Shown: in pieces, positions 1 through 9,529 of the stretch | How the letters are laid out: every line of letters begins with the position of its first letter | How positions within the stretch are numbered: position 1 is the first letter of the stretch | NCBI GenBank assembly: GCA_963780895.1 | Contig: CAWAEG010000001.1 | Location: 992,001-1,056,000, forward strand | Length of the DNA stretch: 64,000 bases | From: DASQFI01 sp963780895 | Lineage (GTDB): Bacteria > Acidobacteriota > Vicinamibacteria > Vicinamibacterales > SCN-69-37 | Reading direction: 5' to 3' | Position numbers and translations under genes: made by a program | Notes under the pieces: generated by a model | The model's input: the letters and a program-made list of their open reading frames with translations, nothing else | Told to the model about the DNA's origin: nothing | Database searches by the model: none

Positions 1-73
1 TCAACGCTCGCGGCTCGAAGAGGAACGGCGGGAGGTTGCCGGGATTGAAGCCCCCGGCTGCGGAGCGGTCCAT
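1..73 (-). CDS. possible 5' end of a divergent gene, cut by the window edge
   Basis: Reading leftward from an ATG at 73 gives 24 open codons (beginning MDRSAAGGFNPGNLPPF) that run off the window. A purine-rich GGGAG lies only 3 nt before the ATG, which is tight spacing for a ribosome binding site. I do not recognise the product. The start lies on top of the -10-like hexamer proposed for thiI on the other strand, so the two readings are partly in tension. It may simply be a non-coding shadow. Confidence 0.25.
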   Translation of the reverse strand, partial: MDRSAAGGFNPGNLPPFLFEPRAL

Positions 74-76
74 AAT
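71..76 (+). promoter_or_regulatory. -10-like hexamer of thiI (leaderless candidate)
   Basis: CATAAT stands 6 nt before the GTG start of thiI, and no Shine-Dalgarno sequence is visible. A transcript starting about 7 nt after the hexamer would begin at the start codon. No good -35 was found. Confidence 0.4.
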
Positions 77-82
77 CTCCCT

Positions 83-1297
83 GTGTCCTCCGTGATCGTC
101 CACTACGCCGAGCTGGCGTTGAAAGGCCGGAACCGACCGTGGTTCCTCAACACCCTGGTCCGATCGATTCGTGAAGCCCTGGTGGGTCTTGATGTCATCA
201 GCGTACGGCCGCTGATGGGACGGATCGGGATCGACCTCGGCCCGCGAGCGGAGTGGGAAGCGGTCCGGGAGCGGCTGAGCGCATTGCCGGGCATCGGCAA
301 TTTCGCGCGCGCGACCCATGTGGCGGCAGACCTCGAGTCGATCATCGCCGGCGTGATCTCGAGCTTGCCGGCCGAAGCTTTAGCGAAGGCCGGGAGCTTC
401 CGTATCTCGGCGAGGCGCGCGGACAAGCGGTTTCCAATCCCGTCGCCGGAAATCGAGCGCATCATCGGCCGGCGCGTCCAGGATGCAACTGGCTGGAAAG
501 TCGATCTCTCGAATCCCGAGTTCGTCATCTACGTTCAGGTCCTGACGGCGGACGCCTTCTATTTCTTCGGCAAGGAGCCGGGTCCGGGTGGCTTGCCCGT
601 CGGGACGAGCGGGCGGGTCGTGAGCCTGCTCTCGGGCGGCATCGACTCACCGGTCGCCGCCTGGCGGATGATTCGACGCGGCTGCCGCGCGCATTTCGTC
701 CACTTCCACAGCCATCCCATCCTGTCTCGGACCTCGCAGGACAAGGCGCGGGAAATCGTCGAACGGCTGACGCGCCATCAGCTCCGATCGCGGCTGTACC
801 TGGTGCCGTTCGCGCCGCTCCAGCAGCGAGTCGTGGTCGCGGTCCCGCCGGCCCTTCGCGTGATCGTGTATCGCCGTCTGATGGTTCGCATCGCGCAGCG
901 CCTGGCGAGGCATGCTGGCGCGCATGCGCTCGTCACCGGCGACGTGGTCGGCCAGGTCGCCTCGCAGACGATCGACAATCTGTCGGTCATCGATCAGGCG
1001 GCGACCATGCCGATCCTGCGGCCGTTGGTGGGATTCGACAAGGAAGAGATCACGCTCGAGGCGCAGAAGCTGGGCACGTACGGGATTTCGATCGTCCCGG
1101 ATGAAGACTGCTGCCGGTTGTTCACGCCGCAATTCCCCGCGACGCGCACCTCGGTGGCCACGGTCGAAACGGCCGAATCGGAGCTCGACGTCGATGCGCT
1201 CGTCGCGAGCGCGGTCGAGGCCGCTGTCGTGGAAGAGTTCAGATTTCCGATGCTAAGATTGGCGGCCCCGACCGCCGATTCAGGAGACAGGCAGTGA
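83..1297 (+). CDS. thiI: tRNA uracil 4-sulfurtransferase ThiI
   Basis: Predicted tRNA 4-thiouridine synthase, which adenylates U8 of tRNA and accepts sulfur from a cysteine desulfurase; in some bacteria it also serves thiamine thiazole synthesis. The 404-aa protein has an N-terminal ferredoxin-like/THUMP region (about residues 1-165) and an ATP-pyrophosphatase domain with the PP-loop SGGIDSPVA near residue 184. A DEDCC segment near 340 resembles Bacillus-type ThiI. No C-terminal rhodanese domain is present, so it is the short form. Start is GTG at 83, with CATAAT 6 nt upstream and no Shine-Dalgarno. The stop overlaps the next start by 4 nt. Oddity: residues about 96-104 (PAEALAKAG) are encoded by a 26-bp palindromic repeat found elsewhere in the window, apparently inserted in frame. 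Confidence 0.92.
   Translation: MSSVIVHYAELALKGRNRPWFLNTLVRSIREALVGLDVISVRPLMGRIGIDLGPRAEWEAVRERLSALPGIGNFARATHVAADLESIIAGVISSLPAEALAKAGSFRISARRADKRFPIPSPEIERIIGRRVQDATGWKVDLSNPEFVIYVQVLTADAFYFFGKEPGPGGLPVGTSGRVVSLLSGGIDSPVAAWRMIRRGCRAHFVHFHSHPILSRTSQDKAREIVERLTRHQLRSRLYLVPFAPLQQRVVVAVPPALRVIVYRRLMVRIAQRLARHAGAHALVTGDVVGQVASQTIDNLSVIDQAATMPILRPLVGFDKEEITLEAQKLGTYGISIVPDEDCCRLFTPQFPATRTSVATVETAESELDVDALVASAVEAAVVEEFRFPMLRLAAPTADSGDRQ
368..393. repeat. palindromic repeat (EALAKAG family) inside thiI
   Basis: A 26-bp imperfect palindrome: CCGGCC, GAA, GC, a TTTA loop, then GC, GAA, GGCCGG. The same core (GCCGAAGC..., ...GCGAAGGC) recurs at 48443-48468 and in expanded form near 10340-10458. Here it is translated as PAEALAKAG within the THUMP region. 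Confidence 0.65.
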
Positions 1298-2301
1298 AGA
1301 TAACCCCCGGCAAACTCAAAGGCATGAAGGCCGTGGCCGACGGACGCGGCGTCATCGCGGCCGCCGCGATGGACCAGCGCGGCTCGCTCAAGAAGGCACT
1401 CGCCAAGGAAAAAGGCGCCGATGTGGGCGACGCGATGATGGAGGAATTCAAGACGCTCGTGGCCGAGGTGCTCACGCCGCACGCCACCGCAATCCTGCTC
1501 GATCCCGAATGGGGTCTGCCCGCGTCGAAGGCGCGCGCCAGAAACGCGGGCCTGCTGCTCGCGTACGAAAAAACCGGCTACGACAAGACCGGGCCCGGCC
1601 GCCTGCCCGATCTGCTCGACCACTGGTCCGTGCGACGCCTCAAGGAGGCTGGCGCCGACTGCCTCAAGATTCTGCTGTATTACTCGCCGACTGATCCGAA
1701 GGACGTCAACAATCGAAAGCATGCATGGGTGGAGCGGATCGGCGACGAATGCCGGGCCAACGACATCCCGTTTTTCCTCGAGTTCGTCGGGTATGACGAA
1801 GGGCTCGACGAAAAGGGGCTGGAGTTCGCGAAGAGGAAGCCGGACATCGTCACGGGCAGCATGGCCGAGTTCACCAAGGACCGGTACGGCGTGGACGTGA
1901 TGAAGGTCGAAGTGCCGATCAACATGAAGTTCGTCGAAGGCGCGAAGGCGTACGGCGGCGAGAAGGCCTACACCCGGGACGAAGCGAAGCAGTGGTTCAC
2001 GAAAGCCGCGAAGGTCGCCACCCGTCCCTTCATTTATCTTTCCGCCGGCGTGAGCAACGCCGAGTTCACCGAGTCGCTCGAGCTGGCCTCCGAGTCCGGC
2101 GTCAAGTTCTCGGGCGTGCTGTGCGGACGGGCCACCTGGAAGGACGGCATCCCTGTCTACGGGAAGCAGGGCGCGGCGGCGTTCCGTCAGTGGCTGCAGA
2201 CGACTGGCGTCGCCAATATCAACAACGTCAATGCCGCGCTCACGGCGGCATCGCCCTGGTTCTCGTTCTACGGCGTGAACAGCGCCGATGCGCTGGCGTG
2301 A
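1294..2301 (+). CDS. lacD: LacD-type class I aldolase (tagatose 1,6-bisphosphate aldolase family)
   Basis: Predicted class I aldolase of the LacD/tagatose-bisphosphate aldolase family, splitting a ketohexose bisphosphate into dihydroxyacetone phosphate and glyceraldehyde 3-phosphate. The 335-aa length suits the family. Visible signatures are MDQRGSL near residue 26, LLDPEWG near 70, and the Schiff-base lysine in DVMKVEVP near residue 204. Start is GTG at 1294, overlapping the thiI stop as GTGA, with AGGAG about 10 nt upstream, so translation is probably coupled to thiI. No lactose or tagatose genes lie nearby, so the physiological substrate is uncertain; it could act on fructose bisphosphate or a related sugar. 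Confidence 0.85.
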   Translation: MKITPGKLKGMKAVADGRGVIAAAAMDQRGSLKKALAKEKGADVGDAMMEEFKTLVAEVLTPHATAILLDPEWGLPASKARARNAGLLLAYEKTGYDKTGPGRLPDLLDHWSVRRLKEAGADCLKILLYYSPTDPKDVNNRKHAWVERIGDECRANDIPFFLEFVGYDEGLDEKGLEFAKRKPDIVTGSMAEFTKDRYGVDVMKVEVPINMKFVEGAKAYGGEKAYTRDEAKQWFTKAAKVATRPFIYLSAGVSNAEFTESLELASESGVKFSGVLCGRATWKDGIPVYGKQGAAAFRQWLQTTGVANINNVNAALTAASPWFSFYGVNSADALA

Positions 2302-2357
2302 CGACGGCTGGAACACGATCCTGCGCGTCGTCCACGTAACGAAGCGTGGCGCCTTTA

Positions 2358-2363
2358 TATACT
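2358..2363 (+). promoter_or_regulatory. -10-like hexamer of def (leaderless candidate)
   Basis: TATACT (TANNNT) ends 6 nt before the def ATG at 2370, and there is no Shine-Dalgarno sequence. Transcription starting at the ATG would yield a leaderless def mRNA. Confidence 0.5.
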
Positions 2364-2369
2364 GAGCCG

Positions 2370-2924
2370 ATGGCGATCCTGAAAGTCGCCCGGATGGGCC
2401 ATCCGGTGCTGCGCGCGAAGGCGCAGCCGGTGCCGCCACCCGAGATCCGGCACCCGCGCATTCAACAGCTCATCGACGACATGTTCGAGACGATGCGGGA
2501 GTACTCCGGCATCGGGCTCGCCGCGCCGCAGGTGCACGAAGGGCTGCGGTTGTTCGTGGCCGGCGTGCGCGCGGCGGACGGAACCGCCATCGAGCTCACC
2601 GATGACACGGACATGCCGTTCATCACGTTGGTCAATCCGGAAGTCACGCCGGTGAGCTCGGAGGTGATCAGCGGCTGGGAAGGCTGCCTCAGCATCCCGG
2701 ACATCCGCGGCCTGGTGCCGCGCGCGGACCGGATTCACGTGAAGGCGTACGATCGCCAGGGCCGCGCGGTCGAGCTCGAGGCGCAGGGGCTGCCGGCGCG
2801 CGTGATCCAGCACGAGACCGACCACCTCGACGGCGTGCTGTTCTTCGACCGCATGGCCAGCTTCGAATCGCTCACGTTCAACGACGAGTACCGGCGGTAC
2901 TGGATGGACGACGAAGAGCCCTGA
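2370..2924 (+). CDS. def: peptide deformylase
   Basis: Removes the formyl group from the initiator methionine of nascent proteins; a cytoplasmic metalloenzyme. The 184-aa protein shows all three motifs: GIGLAAPQ near residue 47, EGCLS near 104 (metal-binding Cys) and HETDH near 148 (two metal His and the catalytic Glu). I chose ATG 2370 (MAILKVARMGHPVLR) over an upstream GTG at 2346 because it matches the family N terminus and has TATACT exactly 6 nt before it. It is followed after 1 nt by the ThyX-like gene, so the two are likely co-transcribed. Confidence 0.95.
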   Translation: MAILKVARMGHPVLRAKAQPVPPPEIRHPRIQQLIDDMFETMREYSGIGLAAPQVHEGLRLFVAGVRAADGTAIELTDDTDMPFITLVNPEVTPVSSEVISGWEGCLSIPDIRGLVPRADRIHVKAYDRQGRAVELEAQGLPARVIQHETDHLDGVLFFDRMASFESLTFNDEYRRYWMDDEEP

Positions 2925-2925
2925 C

Positions 2926-4554
<1,629 letters not shown>

Positions 4555-4671
4555 GCCTGACGTGGCGACTCGGGGCGTGTCTCAAGGCGTTGACATGAAG
4601 GTCATGCTCTTTGACGAGCGCAATATCTCCGCCCTGGACACGCGGGTCGTTCCACAGACGGCGAACGGACC

Positions 4672-4677
4672 TAGAAT
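4672..4677 (+). promoter_or_regulatory. -10-like element upstream of the S9 peptidase
   Basis: TAGAAT lies 23 nt before the ATG at 4701, inside the short palindrome CTAGAATCTAG. A weak -35 candidate, TTCCAC, begins at 4650 (16-nt spacing). It would give a short leader containing the GGAGG ribosome binding site. Confidence 0.4.
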
Positions 4678-4700
4678 CTAGGCACCCAACCGGAGGTTCT

Positions 4701-6890
4701 ATGACGCGCGCTGTTCGACGTCAGACAGGTGTGTGGATGAGTGCCGCAGTCATCGCAGGCGCGCTGGCCTTTGCAGATGGCATCGTGGCGCAGACGCCCG
4801 CGAAGCGGGCTCTGACGGTCGAGGACTATTACAGGGTCCAGTCGGTCGGCGGTCCGAATTTCTCACCCGACAGCCGGTGGATTCTGTTTACGGTCTCGAC
4901 ACGCGTCGAGGCCGAACAGGGCAACAAATCCGAGTCGTACGTCGTGCCGGTTGACGGCACCGCCGCGCCGAAACGGATCCAGCACGAGGGCGCCGACGTG
5001 ACCGGCGCGGCCTGGACGCCCGCGGGACGATTGCGTTACACGGCGGCCGGAGGCGCCTGGACGATCGATCCGGCCAGTCCGTCGGCGGCGCCTGTGAAGG
5101 ACGACACCCAGCCGGCCACGGACGGCCGCGGCGCCGGCCGGGGCGGCGGCGGTGGTCGGGGTGGTGGACGTGGCGGCGGTGGCGATGGCGGGGGCGGTGG
5201 TACGCCCAGTCCGGACGGCAAATGGACGATCGTCCTCCGCGACAAACAGGAATCACGGCCGGCGCCGCCCACGCTCACTGACTTCGAGAAGCGCCACGAA
5301 GACCGCTTCAAGGGCGTGACGTTCGACTGGATGGAATTCCAGCGCGATGGGCAGCCGTTCCCGGCGCCGAATCCGAATCTCCGCGCCGCCCAGCAGGTCG
5401 TGCTGCAGTCGGCCGACGGCGGCGACGCTGCTCCGCGCGTGCTCGTCGATCAGAATCTGCGTCCCGCCAACATCGCATGGCGCCCCGACGGCAAGATGAT
5501 CGCCTTCGTTGCCGACCCCGACTGGCGCGACGAGATCAAGTACGAAAGCCCGGACCTGTGGGTGGCTTCGACCGACGACGGGAAGGTGGTGCGGCTGACC
5601 GACGATGGGTACGTCTACAGCGACGTCGAGTTCTCGCCGGACGGCCGGTTCCTTTCGTACGCCCGTACGTTTGGCACGGACATGATCATCCAGCAGAAAC
5701 TCAACCACGGTGGTCCGCGCGACCTCTACCTGCGGCCGATGGGCCTGAAGGATGAGATCAATCTCACCGCGAAATGGGATCTGGAGCCCGGTGATTCGCG
5801 TTGGGCGCCGGACGGAAAGTACATCTACTTCACTGCCGCCACTGGCGGCGAGACGCACCTCTTCCGCGTGGCGCCGCCAAGTGGACCGGCCACCAACGGC
5901 TCGAGCGCCACGGTCGAGCAAGTCACGAAGGGCGAACGCCGGATCGGCGCGCTCACCTACAACCGCGACTTCACCCGAATCGCGTACACCGTGGGCGTCC
6001 ACGACTCGCCCGGCGATGTCTACGTCGCGAACATCGACGGCTCCGGCGAGAAGCGCCTGACCGACGTGCACCGCGATTTCGTCAAGGAGGTCTCGCTCGG
6101 GCCGACGGAACGCGTGCGCTGGAAGAGTTACGACGGCACGCCGATCGAAGGCTGGCTGACGCTGCCGTACGGCTACGACCGCGCGCGCGGGCCGTATCCG
6201 CTGATCGTATTCAGCCACGGCGGCCCGCACGCGGCTGCCGGCTACAGCTTCGACTTCAAGAAGCAGTTCTTCGCGGCGAACGGTTACTTCGTCCTGGATA
6301 CGAACTTCCGGAGCTCCACGGGCTACGGCGACGCGTTCAAGTGGGCCACATGGGGCGCCTGGGGAGACAAGGACGGCCAGGACGTGATGTCGGGCATCGA
6401 CGCCGTCATCAAGTCGCATCCGATCGATCCGAAGCGCGTGGGCCACACCGGCCACTCGTACGGCGGCTTCATGACGAACTGGCTCATCACGCAGTATCCC
6501 GATCGGTTCGCGGCAGCGGTGACCGGCGCCGGCATCTCGAACTGGATCAGCGACTACGGGACTGCGGACATCTACCGGACGAAGGAGACGGAGTTCTTCG
6601 GCACGCCCTGGGACGAGGCGGCGCGCAACCGGATGATCAAGCAGTCGCCGCTCACGTACGCGGGACGCGTGAAAACACCGACCCTTTTCGTCCACGGCGA
6701 AGTGGACCAGCGGGTGCCGTACGAAGAGGCCGAGCAGATGTACTTCGCGCTCAAGCGCCGCGGCGTGCCGGCGAAGATGATTCGGTACGCGGGCATGCCG
6801 CACGGCATCAGCGGGCACTGGAACAACGTGCACCGCATGTTGAACGAGCTGCGATGGTGGAACACCTACCTGAAGGGTTCCACGAAGTGA
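4701..6890 (+). CDS. secreted S9 family (prolyl oligopeptidase-like) peptidase
   Basis: Serine peptidase of the DPP/acylaminoacyl-peptidase type, probably exported. An N-terminal signal peptide (about residues 1-31, ending near VAQT) precedes a beta-propeller region with SPDGR/WRPDG-type blades, then an alpha/beta-hydrolase domain. The nucleophile is in GHSYGGF (Ser near 585); the acid is probably in DQRVP near 669 and the His in MPHGISGH near 700. A Gly/Arg-rich low-complexity insert occupies about residues 144-170, probably a surface loop. ATG 4701 is chosen because GGAGG sits 6 nt upstream and the signal peptide starts there. The stop overlaps the next gene by 4 nt (GTGA). Confidence 0.9.
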   Translation: MTRAVRRQTGVWMSAAVIAGALAFADGIVAQTPAKRALTVEDYYRVQSVGGPNFSPDSRWILFTVSTRVEAEQGNKSESYVVPVDGTAAPKRIQHEGADVTGAAWTPAGRLRYTAAGGAWTIDPASPSAAPVKDDTQPATDGRGAGRGGGGGRGGGRGGGGDGGGGGTPSPDGKWTIVLRDKQESRPAPPTLTDFEKRHEDRFKGVTFDWMEFQRDGQPFPAPNPNLRAAQQVVLQSADGGDAAPRVLVDQNLRPANIAWRPDGKMIAFVADPDWRDEIKYESPDLWVASTDDGKVVRLTDDGYVYSDVEFSPDGRFLSYARTFGTDMIIQQKLNHGGPRDLYLRPMGLKDEINLTAKWDLEPGDSRWAPDGKYIYFTAATGGETHLFRVAPPSGPATNGSSATVEQVTKGERRIGALTYNRDFTRIAYTVGVHDSPGDVYVANIDGSGEKRLTDVHRDFVKEVSLGPTERVRWKSYDGTPIEGWLTLPYGYDRARGPYPLIVFSHGGPHAAAGYSFDFKKQFFAANGYFVLDTNFRSSTGYGDAFKWATWGAWGDKDGQDVMSGIDAVIKSHPIDPKRVGHTGHSYGGFMTNWLITQYPDRFAAAVTGAGISNWISDYGTADIYRTKETEFFGTPWDEAARNRMIKQSPLTYAGRVKTPTLFVHGEVDQRVPYEEAEQMYFALKRRGVPAKMIRYAGMPHGISGHWNNVHRMLNELRWWNTYLKGSTK

Positions 6891-7432
6891 CCGACTCCGA
6901 CGGCGAGCGCCGTTCTCGCTTCCACATGGAGCAGGACCAGCATGGATCGCGAGACATTCGGCCGGATTCCGGCAGTGGCTCGCGACAGGAAAGCGAGAAA
7001 CGGCTCGAGCCGCTGTTCCGGCACCGGCTCGTCGTCCGCTTCAGCGACTGCGATCCGCTCGGCCACGCCAACAACGCGGTCTACCTGACGTACATCGAGC
7101 AGGCGCGGATCATCCTCTGGAAGAAGCAGATTGGGCTCGACTGGTCGAAGCGCGCGGCCGAAGGCCTGCCGCGCGGCGAAGGCTTCATCCTCGCGCGGGC
7201 CGAGGTCGATTTCCGTGCCCAGGCCCACGAAGGCGACGAGCTCGACGTGCGCCTGTCGCTCGGACGATTCGGCCGAACGAGCGCGACCTACGACTACGAG
7301 ATCGAGCACACGTCCACGGGACTCATCGTCGCGGTGGCGAAAACGGTGCAGGTCTGGTTCGACTACGAGCGCCACGTTCCGGTCGAGATCAGCGAGGAGT
7401 TGAAGACCAGGCTGACGAAATCAGTCAATTGA
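6887..7432 (+). CDS. acyl-CoA thioesterase (4HBT, YbgC/FadM-like hotdog fold)
   Basis: Predicted hotdog-fold thioesterase hydrolysing acyl-CoA or acyl-ACP thioesters. The domain starts around residue 45 with RFSDCDPLGHANNAVYL, the catalytic-Asp region typical of 4-hydroxybenzoyl-CoA thioesterase-like proteins. It continues through LARAEVDFRAQAHEGDEL to the end (181 aa). The start is taken as GTG 6887 because of the GTGA overlap with the S9 peptidase stop; an in-frame ATG at 6926 is an alternative. The first 40 or so residues are polar, low in conservation and longer than usual, which leaves the start uncertain. Confidence 0.85.
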   Translation: MTDSDGERRSRFHMEQDQHGSRDIRPDSGSGSRQESEKRLEPLFRHRLVVRFSDCDPLGHANNAVYLTYIEQARIILWKKQIGLDWSKRAAEGLPRGEGFILARAEVDFRAQAHEGDELDVRLSLGRFGRTSATYDYEIEHTSTGLIVAVAKTVQVWFDYERHVPVEISEELKTRLTKSVN

Positions 7433-7468
7433 TAATTGAGCGATAATTACGCAATTACCCAATCGCCA
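7427..7468. repeat. fragment of AT-rich CAATTACCC repeat family
   Basis: The space between the thioesterase stop and the next ATG is built from CAATT/AATTG/ATTACCC units, like the longer copies at about 49930-50009 and 56075-56150. It is AT-rich against the GC-rich background. The pairing is weaker than in those copies, so this looks like a decayed or partial copy. Confidence 0.45.
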
Positions 7469-7681
7469 ATGGTCGTCATTTTCGGCAAAGACTCCTGCCC
7501 GTACACCCAGGCCGCCGTGGACGAGTACACACGCCGCGGCGAGATGACGTATGTCAACGTGAAGAAGAGCTCCGCCGATCTCGAGCGGATGCTCGTCTAC
7601 AGCAAAGGCCAGCGCCGCGTCCCGGTCATCGTCGACGGCGAGAAGGTCACGATCGGCTTCGGCGGGACTTGAGGGGTGTGA
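7469..7681 (+). CDS. glutaredoxin-like Uxx-stop protein, probable selenoprotein (TGA at 7670 read as Sec)
   Basis: A tiny thiol-redox protein with the glutaredoxin motif CPYT at residues 10-13 (MVVIFGKDSCPYT) and the cis-Pro region RRVPVIVDGEKV near 53. Read conventionally it ends at TGA 7670-7672 directly after GFGGT. Reading that TGA as selenocysteine adds Sec-Gly-Val and then a second TGA at 7679-7681, giving a 70-aa product ending U-x-x-stop. That architecture matches small glutaredoxin-like (seleno)proteins known to me as 'Uxx-star'; the name is from memory. A GC hairpin sits 13-27 nt after the TGA, where a bacterial SECIS should be. ATG 7469 is preferred over an upstream start at 7436 lying in repeat sequence. 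No selA, selB, selC or selD is in the window. Confidence 0.7.
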
Positions 7682-7699
7682 GGTCCGGCAGGGTGCCGG
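7670..7699 (+). promoter_or_regulatory. candidate bacterial SECIS element
   Basis: Downstream of the in-frame TGA (7670-7672), CCGGC (7685-7689) pairs with GCCGG (7695-7699) around the 5-nt loop AGGGT. A flanking T-G wobble may extend it. The loop begins 17 nt after the TGA and has G as its second base, consistent with what I recall of bacterial SECIS rules. The stem is short, so thermodynamic folding and SelB binding remain to be tested. Confidence 0.5.
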
Positions 7700-7736
7700 G
7701 GCAGCTGACGCTAGGAAGCGCGATTTCCCGTGCCTC

Positions 7737-9314
7737 TCATTTGAGCACCTTCCCCATTTCGATCCCCATCTTCGGCTCTTTCCGCGTTCCCGTGATCTTG
7801 ATCGGCACGACCGCGCCCGCGCCTTTTTCCCGGAAGAGTCGATCGAACGGCTTGATGAAAATCGACTTGAATCCGCCGACGGCCTGGGAGACCGTGGCCT
7901 GCATCTTCAGAGTGCCGCGGAAGTCGATGATTTCGCCGTCGATCACGTAGCGGCCGTCGAGGTCCACCGCCGCGCCCGGCACCTGAAACGACAGGTCCGG
8001 CAGCGTCAGAACGCCGTTCTGCAGGGTGAATCGGCCCTTCATGCTGGTGAGCACGCGGCCGGGATCCTCGTCCTGTCCCTTCCCCTGGCTGCGGCGGCTG
8101 AGCTCTCGCAGTTTGTCCTGCACGTTCGAATCGGTGAACTGGCCGCGGGCGAGCGCGAACTTGCCCGTAACAGTGAGCCGCTTGCGTACTTTGGTTGGCC
8201 CGGGCGGAAGCGAGAGTTTGCCCTGCACCGTGACGTCGCCGGTGAGCAGAGGAGCGGGTGAGTCGATCGAGAGCGCCAACAGGTCTTCGATCCGACCCTT
8301 GTTGATGTCGAACTCCAGATCGATCGAGTGCCGGCCGGGCCCGGACAGATTCGTGATGTTGCCCCACGTCGAAAACGACGAGTTGCGAAGCTTCGCATCC
8401 ACTCGCTCGAGCCGCGTGGATCCATCGGTCCCGTCGACGATCGTGTGGAAGCGCGTGTGAAGCGGAACGGGCTTGCCGCCGAGGTCGAGGCTGAAGTCCT
8501 TGGTCTCCGCCTCGCCAACCGTGCTGATCTGCGTGAGAGCTCCCTCGTATTTGCCCGACGACTGCAGAATGCCGCCGATGCCGTTGATCGTCGACAGGTC
8601 GGCGTCGGTCAGCGTGTATTCGCCCGCCACCGGGGTCTCGGCGGGATCGTCACGCCGCCAGGGGCCGAACGTGCCACGGCTCTCGACGAGACCTTTCGGT
8701 ACCGGATTGGTGAGCTTCGTGTAGAAGGGAATCGGCCGGTCGAAACCGAGAGCGTCGAGCTTCAGCTCATGAATGCGAAACGTAAGCGGCAGCCGATCGG
8801 GCCGCCGCGGGACGAACAGCAGCTCCGCGTCGTGCGTCACGAGGTGATCGACGATGACCTTGGAGTCCGAGGACAGGTTCACGGTCGACCCGGCCACCGC
8901 CGGGGCGCCCCCGCTCCCGACGCCCGGCAGCGTCGATCGGGCCTCCGAGGGCGGCACGGCAATCTTCAGTCCGTCGAGGTGCACGGTGTCCACGCGCTGG
9001 CGCCAGAGCGTGAGGGGTCCGGCGTCGACCCAGAAGTGCTCGATGGAGATGAACGGCGGAAGATCGGGACGGCCGGGCACGCGCATCCGAAGTCCGGAGC
9101 CGCTGATGCGCGGACGCGGCCACAAGGCGATCGCGACGTCGTCGATCGTCGTCTCGAGGTTGAGACGCGACGAGAGCAGCGCCGTGATTCGCGGCGTGAG
9201 CGACGCGGGACGGAGCATCCACGCGGTTGCGGCAACGAGAAGGATGACGGTCGCGACGCTGACGGCGGCGATCCAGATCAGGAGTCGGCGAGTGAACAGC
9301 CGGCGGAGAGGCAC
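7737..9314 (-). CDS. AsmA-like family protein
   Basis: A 525-aa protein of the AsmA/TamB-like superfamily, which bridges the envelope or influences lipid and outer-membrane assembly. It has one N-terminal transmembrane anchor (about residues 10-32) followed by a long periplasmic beta-rich region. The N-terminal AsmA pattern (LTPRITALLSSRLNLETTIDDVAI) and the C-terminal segment (GRFTLQNGVLTLPDLSF, then VDLDGRYVIDGEIIDFRG) are typical. GTG start at 9314, with a purine-rich GAAGAAAG very close upstream. It is transcribed away from the lipid-export operon starting at 9530; the shared envelope theme suggests related roles, which is inference. Confidence 0.8.
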   Translation of the reverse strand: MPLRRLFTRRLLIWIAAVSVATVILLVAATAWMLRPASLTPRITALLSSRLNLETTIDDVAIALWPRPRISGSGLRMRVPGRPDLPPFISIEHFWVDAGPLTLWRQRVDTVHLDGLKIAVPPSEARSTLPGVGSGGAPAVAGSTVNLSSDSKVIVDHLVTHDAELLFVPRRPDRLPLTFRIHELKLDALGFDRPIPFYTKLTNPVPKGLVESRGTFGPWRRDDPAETPVAGEYTLTDADLSTINGIGGILQSSGKYEGALTQISTVGEAETKDFSLDLGGKPVPLHTRFHTIVDGTDGSTRLERVDAKLRNSSFSTWGNITNLSGPGRHSIDLEFDINKGRIEDLLALSIDSPAPLLTGDVTVQGKLSLPPGPTKVRKRLTVTGKFALARGQFTDSNVQDKLRELSRRSQGKGQDEDPGRVLTSMKGRFTLQNGVLTLPDLSFQVPGAAVDLDGRYVIDGEIIDFRGTLKMQATVSQAVGGFKSIFIKPFDRLFREKGAGAVVPIKITGTRKEPKMGIEMGKVLK

Positions 9315-9413
9315 CTTTCTTCAAGCATGTCATGGAGTGGCGCGTGGGAGGCGGAGGTTCTGGCGCGGCTGAGCCGGAACGACCGCAAATTCCGCCTGTT
9401 TTTTCGCGGCCTC

Positions 9414-9442
9414 TTGACACTTTGTGAAAGATTTCACATAAT
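9414..9442 (+). promoter_or_regulatory. strong sigma70-type promoter of the LolA-like/RND operon
   Basis: A perfect -35 TTGACA (9414-9419), exactly 17 nt of spacer, and -10 CATAAT (9437-9442). The predicted start near 9449 leaves a leader of about 80 nt before the ATG at 9530. It is the best-matched promoter in the window. Confidence 0.75.
9423..9438. promoter_or_regulatory. CRP/FNR-type palindrome TGTGA-N6-TCACA inside the promoter
   Basis: TGTGAAAGATTTCACA is a perfect 7-bp inverted repeat with a 2-bp centre and matches the classical CRP consensus TGTGA-N6-TCACA. It fills the spacer between -35 and -10, so a bound protein would more likely repress than activate. A TetR-type repressor could also use such a site. 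Confidence 0.6.
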
Positions 9443-9529
9443 TGGACACGGTCGTTCCCGGCCCCAAGTCACAACGCGAACGACCCTCGCGGCATCCCTC
9501 CCCGGACGCCGCCCATCAGCGCAAGACGT

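Noticed and set aside
253..1104. Long open frame within thiI in another + frame
   Set aside because: Arg/Pro-rich composition typical of GC-rich shadow frames; the ThiI frame explains the region with all motifs.
994..2439. 481-codon minus-strand open frame opposite thiI, lacD and def
   Set aside because: Antisense to three recognisable genes, compositionally biased, no domain seen.
7669..7950. Short + frame beginning right after the Sec codon
   Set aside because: It overlaps the 3' end of the AsmA-like gene on the other strand, and its start sequence is the putative SECIS region.
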